NCBI RefSeq assembly: GCF_036013915.1
Contig: NZ_CP107899.1
Coordinates: forward strand, 8,336,001 to 8,400,000
Source of the DNA: Streptomyces sp. NBC_00464
Lineage (GTDB): Bacteria > Actinomycetota > Actinomycetes > Streptomycetales > Streptomycetaceae
Reading direction: 5' to 3'
DNA: 64,000 nt
The position numbers and the translations under genes are program-made. How positions within the stretch are numbered: the first letter of the stretch is position 1; the number at the start of each line of letters is the position of its first letter. Below the pieces are notes generated by a model that was given only the letters and a program-made list of their open reading frames with translations, had not been told where the DNA came from and did no database searches. Shown here one piece after another: positions 52,189 to 62,700 of this stretch.

Positions 52189-52712
52189 CCAGGGTGACCG
52201 ACCTGCGGCACTACGTCCACGGAAGCCTCCCCGACGACTTCAAGCAGATGCTGATCGACGTGCACGCCGACTCCTACGCCGCGGCGATGGACGACGAGTT
52301 CAACCAGAAGTTCCCCTGGTTCGTCGACCACTGGTCGGGCATGGAGGGCTTCACCTGCGTCGTCGCCTTCGACAACGACGAGCCCACCGGCTTCGCCTAC
52401 GGCGCCCCGCTTCAGCGGGGTCGGGAATGGTGGCGCTCCACCGGGTACAAGCCGAACACCGGCTACACCTCGACCTATGCCGTCTCTGAGGTCATGGTGC
52501 GCCCGCAGTGGCGCAAGCAGGGTGTCTCAGACCTTCTGCACGAAGCACTCCTGAAGGAACGCGACGAGAGTCTTGCCGTCCTCCTGGTCGACGCAACCCA
52601 CCCGAAGGTCCAGGATCTGTACGAGGCCTGGGGCTACGTGAAGGCCGGTGAACAGCGGCCGTTCGCCGATTCCCCGCTGTACGCCGTCATGGTGAAGAGC
52701 CTCCGCTGGTGA
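52185..52712 (+). CDS. GNAT family N-acetyltransferase
   Basis: A 175-aa protein; the GTG at 52185 overlaps the XRE stop and has GGAGT 6 nt upstream, better than the ATG at 52173. The acetyl-CoA site is VSEVMVRPQWRKQGVSDLLH (Q/R-x-x-G-x-S), with LLVDATHPKVQDLYEAWGYV at the C-terminal strand. An XRE/TPR-GNAT pair is a recurrent Streptomyces arrangement; the GNAT may modify a product of the cluster or a protein. The substrate is unknown. Confidence 0.88.
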   Translation: MTRVTDLRHYVHGSLPDDFKQMLIDVHADSYAAAMDDEFNQKFPWFVDHWSGMEGFTCVVAFDNDEPTGFAYGAPLQRGREWWRSTGYKPNTGYTSTYAVSEVMVRPQWRKQGVSDLLHEALLKERDESLAVLLVDATHPKVQDLYEAWGYVKAGEQRPFADSPLYAVMVKSLRW

Positions 52713-53005
52713 CTACTAGTACTCCAGCCGGACTTCGGTGTATGTCCTGGTCAACGGCTTGACCGTGGGGATTTTAGCTGGATGGTGCCGGGTGAGGGGC
52801 GGGTTCGCCCGGCCTGTCTCACGAACGGATGACCGCGCCGTGAGTAGTGACAGCGGCGAGCCCGGGCCTGGTGTCGGCGGCACCATCGCGACCGGGTCAT
52901 TGATGGGGCCGAGGATTCCGAGCACATGAATCGCATCCACCGCCGGCGAGGTGGTCAGCAACACCGTTGGCATCAACGGTGACCAGCGGCCAGGGCCGGC
53001 GATCA

Positions 53006-53215
53006 TTAGGGCTCGGTGGCGTGGCGCCGGGTGTCCGCGTAGATCCGGGCCCGTACCCCGGGCTCGCCGGGCATGCGGCGGGTGGCGGTGATTCCTGAGG
53101 TTGCCCAGTGCTGTTCGAGGGAGGCCATTACCAGGCGGGCAGTTGCTTCGTCGGCGGCGGTGATGTCGAGGACTACCAGGCCGTCTTGGACATGCTGCGG
53201 ATCGATGGGTTCCAT
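53006..53215 (-). CDS. DUF6207 family protein
   Basis: A 69-aa protein from the ATG at 53215: MEPIDPQHVQDGLVVLDITA, ADEATARLVMASLEQHWATS and RMPGEPGVRARIYADTRR. This matches the DUF6207 family of small Streptomyces proteins of unknown function. The upstream 150 nt remain open but are Arg/Ser-rich and not conserved in type. The region 52713-53005 on its 3' side has no gene I can support. Confidence 0.8.
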   Translation of the reverse strand: MEPIDPQHVQDGLVVLDITAADEATARLVMASLEQHWATSGITATRRMPGEPGVRARIYADTRRHATEP

Positions 53216-53497
53216 GCCAGTACGACGAGCGGCCCGCTGCCGGGTTGCGCCTGCTGGGAGGGTTACGTCCGTACGAGCGACAAGGACGCCCCCGGACACC
53301 CGGACTCGCTCTGCAGAAGTCGACTCTGCTCCCACGAAGGAGCACGGCCCCAGGCGCTGGTAGGGCACCTGCTGGCGTCCGCGGTCAGTCAGAGGATCTG
53401 GCGTTCACTACTTCGAGTGTTCACTGCTCACCACGGGTCCGTCTGGGGCATCGTCGGGAGCGTCGTTGTATCCGGGCGGGGGAGTGAGGTGGGTGCG

Positions 53498-54073
53498 ATG
53501 TGGCAGACCGAGGAGTTCGGCGCAGCGCATGAAGGCAGGCCGGGCGTGGTCCTGGATGACGGGTCGGAGCCGAAGCCGGTCTACTTCGATACGGGCAGCG
53601 GCGGTCACGTGCATGAAAGCAGTGACTGGTGGATCTACGACGGGACGCTGCGCGCACCTCTGGCCACCCAGCTGCGGGCCTCGTGTGCGTGCGGATGGCG
53701 CGGCAAGCCCCGTTACCCGCTGGACTGGAACCTGGTGGACCGCCGCGACCCGGATCTGTTCGACACCTCCGGCCCCGAAGGGGACTGGGACCGGCACGTC
53801 GCGGACGTCGAAGCGCGCGCCATCCCGATCCCCGAGGACCTGGTCGCCCTCCTGGACCAGGTCGAACAGCGCCTCGACTCCCTGGTCGACGACGCCCCCC
53901 TCGCGGCCCTGCGGGCGATCAGCCGCCTGGAACGCGTCGTCGCCGACGCCGCCCGCACGGCAGCATTCCACGCAGAGGCCGACCGGCAGGAGAGATCCAC
54001 GATCGGCCCAGGCCTCGGACTACCCGAACACGAAGCCCGCCAACGTCTCCTCCGCTACACCCTGAGCCGCTGA
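53498..54073 (+). CDS. Hypothetical protein
   Basis: A 191-aa protein from the ATG at 53498 (GTGAGG 8 nt upstream). It shows WWIYDGTLRAPLATQLRASC, then ACGWRGKPRYPLDWNLVDRR (a CACGW motif), a long helical segment, and a basic C-terminus. The pattern is known to me only as uncharacterised Streptomyces proteins of about 190 aa. It is the first gene of a plus-strand run including the HNH nuclease. Confidence 0.75.
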   Translation: MWQTEEFGAAHEGRPGVVLDDGSEPKPVYFDTGSGGHVHESSDWWIYDGTLRAPLATQLRASCACGWRGKPRYPLDWNLVDRRDPDLFDTSGPEGDWDRHVADVEARAIPIPEDLVALLDQVEQRLDSLVDDAPLAALRAISRLERVVADAARTAAFHAEADRQERSTIGPGLGLPEHEARQRLLRYTLSR

Positions 54074-54163
54074 AGGAGCCGCCCCGGTCAGCATCCTGTA
54101 CGGCACGCCCACGCATGAGTGACGATGCCCTCCACGCGGATAGGGTGCCGCTATCTCTGACGC

Positions 54164-54853
54164 ATGATCATTTCTCGTTCATGGCTGCGCACTGCGGTAG
54201 CTGCTGCTGTCACACTCGCCGGCGTGTCTGCCACCCTGGCCCCGGCGTCGGCTTCCGCACCGGCCGCCTTGCCCCGGTCCGTGCAGGCTCCGTCGCGGAC
54301 GATGCCCGAGCCTCCGCCTGTCGGTGTTGCCCGTGGTGAGCTCGGTGAGCTGCATGTCGAGGCGCCACATGCGATGACTGGATACAGCCGGGCGAAGTTC
54401 CCGCACTGGGCCACACAGTATGGGCAGTGCGACACCCGCGAGGTCGTTCTCCAGCGCGACGGACAGGACGTCGTCAGGGACGACAAGTGCCGGGCCGTGG
54501 AGGGCATCTGGTACAGCGAGTACGACGGCAGGACCTTCACCGTCGCCGGCCAGCTCGACATCGACCACGTTGTCCCGCTGGCCGCGGCCTGGCGGGCCGG
54601 CGCCGATGAATGGGACACCAACAAGCGCAAGGCGCTTGCCAATGACCTGGTCCACTCCCAGCTCATCGCGGTTTCCGCTGCATCCAACCGGTCCAAGGGC
54701 GACCAGACGCCGGACCTGTGGAAGCCCCCGCTGAAAACGTACTGGTGCACTTACTCCCGAGCGTGGATCGACGTGAAGCACGTCTACAGCCTGAACGTCA
54801 CCGCACCGGAGAAGACCGCACTGGAAGAGATGCTCGACACCTGCGAGATCTGA
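54164..54853 (+). CDS. Secreted HNH endonuclease (DUF1524/GmrSD C-terminal-like)
   Basis: A 229-aa protein from the ATG at 54164. Residues 1-34 are a Sec signal (WLRTAVAAAVTLAGVSATLA, then ASA). The HNH nuclease core reads QLDIDHVVPLAAAWRAGADE, KRKALANDLVHSQLIAVSAA and NRSKGDQTPDLW, the DUF1524-type HNH of small secreted Streptomyces nucleases. His in DHV and Asn in ASNR are catalytic or metal ligands. Two late Cys (WCTY, LDTC) may form a disulfide. It probably degrades extracellular DNA. Its last base overlaps the next start. Part of the gene (54295-54606) is repeated at 63478. Confidence 0.9.
   Translation: MIISRSWLRTAVAAAVTLAGVSATLAPASASAPAALPRSVQAPSRTMPEPPPVGVARGELGELHVEAPHAMTGYSRAKFPHWATQYGQCDTREVVLQRDGQDVVRDDKCRAVEGIWYSEYDGRTFTVAGQLDIDHVVPLAAAWRAGADEWDTNKRKALANDLVHSQLIAVSAASNRSKGDQTPDLWKPPLKTYWCTYSRAWIDVKHVYSLNVTAPEKTALEEMLDTCEI
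54295..54606 (+). repeat. Source segment of a duplication (copy at 63478-63785)
   Basis: This part of the HNH nuclease gene recurs at 63478-63785 with over 95% identity by eye. The copy has a 4-bp deletion (GCGAAGTTCCCGCA to GCGAACCGCA) that breaks the frame. A second shared block, 56123-56186 versus 63784-63847, follows directly in the copy. Confidence 0.9.
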
Positions 54854-55131
54854 TGCCTTGCCCCGGCCCGGCCGTGTGCCAGGGCCAGGTCACCGCCGGG
54901 CCCGGCGGGGCGATGACCGACGAGGCGGGCGTCATCACCGGCGACCTCACCGTGCGTACCGCCCGTCTCGCTGACCACCGCGTCAGCGTCACCGTCCAGT
55001 ACACCGGTGCCGAAGAGCGGTACACCCTCACCGGCAGCCCCACCGCCGTCCCCGCCGATGGCCTGGAGACCTTTCACACCGCCGTCCTGGCCGCTATCGC
55101 GCTCGGCGCCGAAGCGGTAGTCCCTCAGTAG
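54853..55131 (+). CDS. Small hypothetical protein
   Basis: A 92-aa protein; the ATG at 54853 overlaps the HNH stop by one base. It shows MPCPGPAVCQGQVTAGPGGA, then TVRTARLADHRVSVTVQYTG, a beta-rich domain with two Cys near the N-terminus. No signal peptide. Coupling to the nuclease gene might suggest an immunity or accessory role, but this is only positional. Confidence 0.65.
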   Translation: MPCPGPAVCQGQVTAGPGGAMTDEAGVITGDLTVRTARLADHRVSVTVQYTGAEERYTLTGSPTAVPADGLETFHTAVLAAIALGAEAVVPQ

Positions 55132-55139
55132 GAGCCCCC

Positions 55140-55503
55140 TTACGGCGGGCAGACGAAGTTCGAGGCCCGTTCGACGCAGGACCATAAACGACAAGCTCAG
55201 CGAAGTAGCGGTGCGCGGCTCTGCCCTGGCCGAGGATCCGGGCCGCCTCGTCGGCGCGGCCCACGCGCTCCAGCACGAGGGCCTGGAGCATCTGGGCCTC
55301 CCACAAGGGGGTCGCCCCGCCAGCCCCCGTCCCAGACTTGCCGTGCGTTGTCGGCAGCGGGGCAATCAGCTCCAACAGCCGCCTTCTCATCGTCACCGAG
55401 CACGCTGAAGTCGACGTCCAAGCCGGCGTCGTAGTCGTCGGGGGTGATGCCGAGGCCATGGGCAAAGTCCTTGCCGAACCGCTTGATGTGCTCGCTCAGA
55501 CAC
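55140..55503 (-). pseudogene. Frameshifted conserved hypothetical gene
   Basis: From about 55503 leftwards the sense is LSEHIKRFGKDFAHGLGITP, DDYDAGLDVDFSVLGDDEKA, then moves frame into LLELIAPLPTTHGKSGTGAG and ATPLWEAQMLQALVLERVGR, finishing HRYFAELVVYGP. Both halves have strong coding character. A single base change in frame joins them near GCGGCTGTTGGAG, and the start also appears shifted by one base. The rest is a plausible helical protein of unknown function. Confidence 0.6.
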
Positions 55504-55614
55504 CCTCCCTCCCCGCTCCGTCCCCGCCTGCACCTTCACCTGCCCCATCTGCACGGTCCGCGCGGCCGGAATGGGACTGGGTTCGGCTCCGGGCTCGAAC
55601 TACGCTCACTCAGC

Positions 55615-56019
55615 ATGGCCCAGACAACGAGGCACATCGCGCGCTTCCTCGGAATGACCGCGGCGGTCACCGGTTTGGTAGCGCTGCCGGCAAGCCCTGC
55701 CACAGCTGATGGCTGCAGCGGGTGGCAGTGCGAATGGAACTTCTACGCCAATCAGATCCAGGTCGACAACGGTCCCAACGAATCCAACAACCAGTCATGG
55801 GTGTGGGTGTACGACGGCAATGCCGATGGAAGTGCCATCGGCGCCTACATTCAATGGAAGAACAGCCTGTCCTACTCCGACCAGATCGACGACAACGGAT
55901 CCGGCAACTCGGGGAAGGCAGAGACCCACACCGAGGACGTGTTGCGGGTCAAGTTCTGCTTCTACAAGAACGGGGTGCGTGTGGACTGCGAGGACGGGCC
56001 GTGGCGATACGCGTCATGA
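55615..56019 (+). CDS. Small secreted protein
   Basis: A 134-aa protein from the ATG at 55615. Residues 1-32 are a signal peptide (IARFLGMTAAVTGLVALPAS, then PATA). The mature part is short and Trp/Asn-rich with four Cys (GCSGWQCEW; KFCFYKNGVRVDCEDGPW), a likely beta-sandwich with two disulfides. It ends 2 nt before a terminator hairpin. It is a member of the small extracellular proteins of Streptomyces with unknown role. Confidence 0.75.
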   Translation: MAQTTRHIARFLGMTAAVTGLVALPASPATADGCSGWQCEWNFYANQIQVDNGPNESNNQSWVWVYDGNADGSAIGAYIQWKNSLSYSDQIDDNGSGNSGKAETHTEDVLRVKFCFYKNGVRVDCEDGPWRYAS

Positions 56020-56020
56020 C

Positions 56021-56038
56021 GGGCCCCGACTGGGGCCC
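56021..56038 (+). terminator. Terminator hairpin after the secreted-protein gene
   Basis: GGGCCCC (56021-56027), loop GACT, GGGGCCC (56032-56038), then TTGCC. It begins right after the stop at 56019. Confidence 0.65.
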
Positions 56039-56085
56039 TTGCCATCTGTCGATGATCCGTTCTGAGCCGGCCTGCAAGTAGAGCA

Positions 56086-56113
56086 GGGGCTGTGCTCCCC
56101 TGAGCACAGCCCC
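56086..56113. terminator. Second terminator hairpin (12-bp perfect stem)
   Basis: GGGGCTGTGCTC (56086-56097), loop CCCT, GAGCACAGCCCC (56102-56113). It adds to the preceding hairpin and separates the HNH/secreted-protein run from the Rhs gene. Confidence 0.75.
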
Positions 56114-56122
56114 GACGGCGCA

Positions 56123-56186
56123 GACCGGATCTGCCCCATGCCCGCAGGCAAGGTCACCCGGCGCGCGTTCCGTGAGGTGACGACGG
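56123..56186. repeat. Source segment of a second duplicated block (copy at 63784-63847)
   Basis: GACCGGATCTGCCCCATGCC and the following 44 nt recur at 63784 with four or five mismatches. Together with the 54295 block it shows that 63478-63847 is a rearranged copy of this upstream region, lacking 54607-56122. Confidence 0.85.
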
Positions 56187-56713
56187 GTCCGGAAAGCTGC
56201 CTTGGTCCCAAAGGCGCCCGTTCCACTGCGCACCAGCCGATGACGCCCGACCATCCGGACCGCAGCCCGCGGGACGGTTCAGGTGGCGGGGTCCGACTCG
56301 CGGAGCTCCGGCTGCGCAGTGTCCTCCCTGGCGGCCGGCCGCGGCGTGCGCGGCTGACCCGACTCCCCGGGCGGGAGAGCACACGAGAAGCACAGAACAC
56401 GGTATCCGGAATGCGCCATTCCGATTGGATATTCCACCAAGACTTAGTCAAGTCCTCCACATATCACTCGACGACAGAAGAAAGCACCAAAAAGCCTTCA
56501 TTTACCAGCTTTTCGCTCCTGCCTCATGAGCACGCAAGCCTCTGGATGCCTGCGCCCCGGCCGTGTCCGCGTGAGCTTCTTACTCCCTCCATGAGATCTC
56601 CATACCAAGGCTTGACCTACATCGAAGATTGGGAAGCGACTCCGCTGTGCGTTGTGGAAGATCTCCTGGCCCCCAGGTGGGGGCATCCCCTTCTTCACAT
56701 GCAGGAGCCTTGG
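56187..56713. other. Leader/promoter region of the Rhs gene
   Basis: There is no separate gene. The reading frame of the Rhs gene stays open upstream to 56138, but composition changes at about 56714, and the part 56400-56520 is unusually AT-rich (TTCCGATTGGATATTCCACC; CACATATCACTCGACGACAG), as expected of a promoter. CCAGGTGGGGGCATCCCC near 56672 is a minor hairpin. Confidence 0.5.
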
Positions 56714-59700
56714 ATGAGTCGTGCACGCTTGAGAGCGTGGCCGAGATCGTCGCGTTCCCGGATACCACGGGTATCGGGACGCTTGCGGCAGGTCGCCGGT
56801 GTTGTGTCACTGGTGTTGTTGGCCGAAGCTGCCTTGTTGGTGGAGTCGACCGGCACGGCGGTGGCGGTGGGAGAGCCCGCCGCGGCCGACACATCGGCGA
56901 CCCAGCCCGCCTACGGTGCGGCGGAGGCGGCGGACGAGGCCTCGGCGGTGTTGATGGCCCGTCTGCAGAACCGCAGGATCGAGGTGCTGTCCGAGCGGGG
57001 TGCGGACTCCACGACGTGGGCACTTCCCAGCGGTGCGCTGCAGACTGAGGCTTTCAGCGGGCCGATCCGTGTAGAGCAGGACGGGAACTGGCTGCCCATC
57101 GACACGGCGTTGACTGATGCGGGTGCGCAGCTGGAGCCGAAGGCCGCGGCTGCTGAGGTGGCCATGTCCGACGGCGGCGACACTGCACTGGCCTCGGTGA
57201 GTCAGGGCAAGACCACCTTCGGTCTGGGCTGGGCCGAGAAGCTGCCGACCCCTTCGATCAAGGGATCGACGGCCGCTTACGATCTGGGCGGCGGGCAGAC
57301 CCTGAAGGCGACTGCACTGGCGCAGGGCTTCTCAGAGAACATCTCGCTCGCCGCTGCCCCCGCCGACGCGGTGTCCTACCGCATCCCGCTGAGACTGGAC
57401 GGGTTGAAGCTGTCGCAGGCCGCGTCCGGGCATCTGCTGCTCAAGGACGCGGATGGGAAGTTGGTGGCCGAAGCGCCGGCGCCGATGATGTGGGATGCGT
57501 CGAAGAACCCTGCCTCGGGCGAGTCGGACCACCGCATGACGGTGGACACGAAGATCGAGACGGGGACGGACGGCGGTCAGACGCTGGTCCTGACCCCGGA
57601 TGCCGACTTCCTGGCACGTACGGATCTGACGTACCCGGTGACGGTGGACCCGACGTCCACGCTGGCGGCGACGACTGACACGTGGGTGCAGACCCCGGAT
57701 TACCCGGACTCTCAGCAGGGCTCGGCGGAGCTGAAGTCGGGCACTTATGACACGGGCACGAACAAGGCCCGCTCGTATGTGAAGTTTGACGTGGCCAAGT
57801 TCGCCGGCAAGCACATCATCGATACGAACCTGGCGCTGTATTCGTTCTACTCCTCGACCTGCGCCACGACGGGTGCGGGCACCGAGGTGCGGCGGATCAC
57901 CGGCAGCTGGGACTCCGCGGCAATCACCTGGGGCGCGCAGCCGGTCACCACGGCCACCGGCGCGGTGGTCAACAAGGCGGCGCTGGGCTACGACTCCTCC
58001 TGCCCTGGCGGCACGATGAACTTCGACATCGACGCCATCGTGGCCGCCTGGGCCTCCGGCTCGGCCAACTACGGCCTGCGGATCGCCGGCGCGGACGAGA
58101 CGGACCCGTACACCTGGCGGCGCTTCCGCTCGGCCAACTACATCTCCGGTGACAACTCGGCAGAGCCCCATCTGACGGTCACCTACAACTCCTACGCCAC
58201 CAACTCGGCCCCGGCGGTCTCGCCGTCGCAGCTCAACGCCTACAACGGCCACCGCTACGTCACCTCGCTGACCCCGACACTGTCGGCGAAGGTCACCGAC
58301 GCGGACGGCGGCAACGCGCAGGCTCAGTTCGAGGTCACCACCGACCCGGCCTACACCGACGCCGCCTACAGCTATACCGCGCTGGGGAAGTCGGTAAGCT
58401 CGGGCTCCACTTCCACTCTGGCAGTGCCGTCGGCAAATGCTTTCCCGGTCGGCTCGCATCTGCGCTACCGGGTGCGCGGCTATGACGGCACGGACTACGG
58501 CACCTGGTCGGGCTACTCGACGTTCGTGATGAACACCGGGCTGCCCGCCGCGCCGAGCATCTCGTGCCCGGACTACCCGCTGAGCACCTGGTCGGCGAAG
58601 GCTTCCGGCGCGGTCTCCTGCACCCTGGACACCACCTCGACCGACGGACAGGGCTACAAGTGGGGCCTGGACGACCCGGCAATGGCCAAGCGCATCGACG
58701 ACACCGTCAATGGCACCGACGGTGACCCGCTGACCATCAGCATCACCCCGGGCGACGGCTGGCACACGCTGTACGCCAAGACCATCGACTCCGGCGGCAA
58801 CCTGTCCGCGGCCACCACCCAGTACTCCTTCGGTGTCGGCGCCGACGGCGCCGCGCTGCTCAGCCCGGGTGACGGCGACCGTCCCGCCCGCCGCGTGGCA
58901 CTCTCGTCCACCGGCAAGCCCACCTACACCGGTGTCACCTATCAGTACCGGCGCGGCGAGACCGACGCGTGGACGAACGTGCCCGTGTCGGATGTCACCA
59001 AGAACGCCGACGGCTCGGCCATCGCCGCGTGGCCGCTGGCCGCCCCCAACGGCGCCCCGCCGGCCCTGGCATGGAACATCACCACCAGCCTGGCCGAGGA
59101 CGGGCCGGTCGATGTGCGTGCCGCCTTCACTGACGGAACTACCACCGGCTATTCCCCGGTAAGCACCATCACTGTGGACCGCAACGCGGGAACTGCTCCA
59201 TCCGATGAGGTCGGCCCGGGCTCGGTGAACGACCTGACCGGTGACTACACCCTGTCTGCCACGGATACGTCCGCGTTCGATATGAGCGTCTCGCGCACGG
59301 CCTCTTCCCGGAAGCCGGCCGCGGGTGCGGACGCGGAGGGCCAGGCGGCCATCTTCGGGCCGCAGTGGACCTCGGGCACCAGCGCTGAGCTGACCGATTC
59401 CGAATGGGGCTACATCCGCAAGACGTCGGACACCTCTGTGGCCCTGGTAGACGTCGGCGGAGACGGAATCGGCTTCACCGCCACCGCCAGCGGAGGCTGG
59501 AAGGCAGAACCCGGCTCCGAGGACCTCACGCTCACGGGAAGCCTGAGCGGCTCGTTCACGCTGAAGGACAACGAGGGCACGACAACCACGTTCACCAAGG
59601 TGGACCCGGCGGCGACCACCTGGCAGGTGTCGGCCACCTTTCTACCCACCAGCAACTCCACCACGACCGTGATCTCAGAAAAGGTTGTCTCGGGCGCCAA

Positions 59701-62700
59701 GACACTGGCCCGTCCGAAGTACATCATCGCGCCCACCTCGGCGGCCACGGCCTCGACCTGCCAGACGACACCCTCCACCAAGGGCTGCCGGATGCTGGAG
59801 TTCATCTACTCCACCGCCACCACCGCCACCACCGCCACCACCGGTGACTTCACCGGCCAGGTCAAGGAACTGCGCCTCTGGTCCACCGACGCCGGTGCGT
59901 CCGCGGCAACGTACAAGGCCGTACAGACGTACCAGTACGACGATGCCGGGCGCCTGCGCAAGGCCTGGAACCCCCAGATCACCCCGTCGCTGATCACCGC
60001 TTACGCCTACGACAGCGCGGGCCGGATCGCCACCCTGACGCCGCCCGGCGAGGTGCCGTGGACGTTCTCCTACGGCACCGCCGGTAACGCGGCCACTGCG
60101 GGCGCGGGCATGCTGCTGGCGGCCTCCCGGCCCACTCTGCAGCACGGTTCGCAGTCGCAGACCGACGGCGGCAGCGCCACCACCTCGGTGGTCTATGACG
60201 TGCCGCTGAGCGGGACGAAGGCGCCCGCCTCCATGAGCGCGTCGAGCGTCGCGGCCTGGGGTCAGAGCGATGCACCGACGGATGCCACCGCGGTCTTTCC
60301 CGCAGACGCCGTACCAGCTGCGCACGACGGCGCCGCCCTGAGCGCCACCTCCTACGCACGCGCCGCAATCTCCTACGCGGACGCCTCTGGGCGCGAAGTC
60401 AACACCGCCACCCCCGGTGGTCACCTGTCCACCACGGAGTACGACCACCTTGGCAACACGGTGCGCGAACTGTCCGCTGGCAACCGTGAGCTGGCGCTCG
60501 CCACTGGCGGGCCGGACCTGCAAAAGCTGACCCTGCTCGGTATCAACGGCTCATCCACCCCAGAACGCGCCGAGCAACTGTCCACTACCCATCTGTTCTC
60601 GGCCGACGGACTGCGCGAACTGGAGTCCGAAGGCCCGCTGCACCTGACCACCCTGACCGGCGTCCTGAAGGCCGGAGCTGGCGGCACAGACCTGCCCTCA
60701 GGCAGTGAGATCCCCGCCCGCCAGCACACGGTGACCGCCTACGACGAGGGCAGGCCGACCGACGGCAGCGCCACAGTCGCCGACCGGCCCACCACCGTCA
60801 CGATCGGCGCACACGTCGACGGCTACCCGACGGACGCCGATACCCGCAGCTCCAAGACCGGCTACGACTGGATCAAGGGACTGCCCACCTCCACCACCGA
60901 CGACCCCATGGGGCTCAGCCTCACCAAAACCACCACGTACGACAGCCAGGGCCGGGTCACCAAGACCACCCTGCCCAAATCGTCCGGCACCGACGCCGGC
61001 GCGACACTCACCACGTACTACGCGGCGACCGGCACTGGCGCCTGCAACGGCCGACCCGAATGGGCCGACCTGGTCTGCTCCACCGGCCCAGCCGGCGCAA
61101 TCACCGGCGGAGGCGCCAACCCCACCCAGCTGCCCACCAAGACCATCGAGTACGACCGGTGGGGCAACACAGCGAAGGTGACCGAGACCGCCAACTCCGT
61201 GACACGGACCACGACCACCACCGCGGACAGTGCCGGTCGGCCCACCAAGGTCGCCGTCACCGGCGGAGTGGGCGCGGCGGTGCCGGACTCCACCACCGCC
61301 TACGACCCGGCCAGCGGTGACATCGCCACGGTTACCTCGAACGGCAAGACGATCACCCACACCACCGACCTGCTCGGCCGGGAGATCGCCTACAACGACG
61401 GGGCGGGCAACACCGCCACCACCGAGTACGACAACCTGGACCGACCGGCCAAGGTCTCCGACTCGGCCCCGTCGACCACCACTTACACCTACGACACCGC
61501 CAAGGACCCGCGCGGCCTGGAAACCTCCCGTACCGACTCGGTCGCCGGCACCTTCGCCGCCGCCTACGACGCGGACGGCGATCTGACCACCGAGCAGCTC
61601 CCCGGCGGCTACACCCTGGCCACCAGCCAGGACGAGACCGGCACGGAGACCTCCCGTGTCTACACCCGAGACAGCGACGGCCAAGTCGTCGCCTCCGACA
61701 CCGCCGACCACTCCATCCACGACCAGACCGTCGCTGACACCAACGCCGCAGGTGAGGCCTATGTCCGCGGCTACAGGTACGACAAGCTCGGCCGCCTCAC
61801 CCAGACCGACGACACCGCTCCCGACGGCACCTGCACCCGCAGGAGCTACACCTTCGACAACAACACCAACCGCACGGCCCTGGCCACGGCCACCAGTGCC
61901 GCCGACGCGGCCTGCACCTCCACCGGCGCGACCAGCACAAGCAACACTTACGACAGCGCCGACCGCCTGATAGCCACCGGCACCACCTACGACGCCTTCG
62001 GCCGCACCATCACCCAGACGTCCGGCGCCACCATCGGCTACTACGCCAACGACCTCGTCCAGCAACAGACCTTCGGCACCAACCGGCAGACCTGGAACCT
62101 GGACGCGGCCGGCCGCCTCGCCACCTGGACCACCGAAACCAACAGCGCCGGCACCTGGACCCAGACCGGCGCCAAGACCAACCACTACGGCAACGACACC
62201 GACAGCCCCGACTGGACCGCCGAGAACACCGGCGGCATCCGCAGCCGCAATGTGCAGGGCAGTGGCGGTGACCTGGACGCGGTCACCAGCGCCACGGGCG
62301 ACACCGTCCTGCAGCTGTCGGATATCCACGGGGACACGGTTGTCCAGCTGCCGCTGGATACGACAAAGGCCCCGACCGCCACCTCGTACGACGAGTACGG
62401 CAATCCCGAATCCGCGTCCGCCACCCGCTACGGCTGGCTCGGCAGCAAACAACGCTCCAGCGAAACGGTCACCGGGGCCACCCTCATGGGAGTGCGCCTC
62501 TACGACCCGACCGCCGGTCGCTTCCTCTCCACCGACCCGGTCCTCGGCGGCAACGCCAACGCGTACGAATACTGCAACGGCGACCCGGTCGACCGATTCG
62601 ACCTCGATGGAAGATGGTGGCATTTCCGTAGACTGGTCCGCAGGGCGGGCCGGTTCGTCGCCCACCATCAGACACTGGTCTCCTACGCCCTCGCGGGAGC

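Noticed and set aside
52716..53006. A minus-strand frame of about 96 codons starting in a TAATG overlap with DUF6207
   Set aside because: The overlap is suggestive, but the product is Pro/Thr/Ser-rich without any recognisable pattern or ribosome-binding site.
56138..56713. N-terminal extension of the Rhs protein by about 190 codons
   Set aside because: The composition is unlike the rest, the part near 56450 is AT-rich like a promoter, and the ATG at 56714 has the CAGGAG site and a signal peptide right after it.
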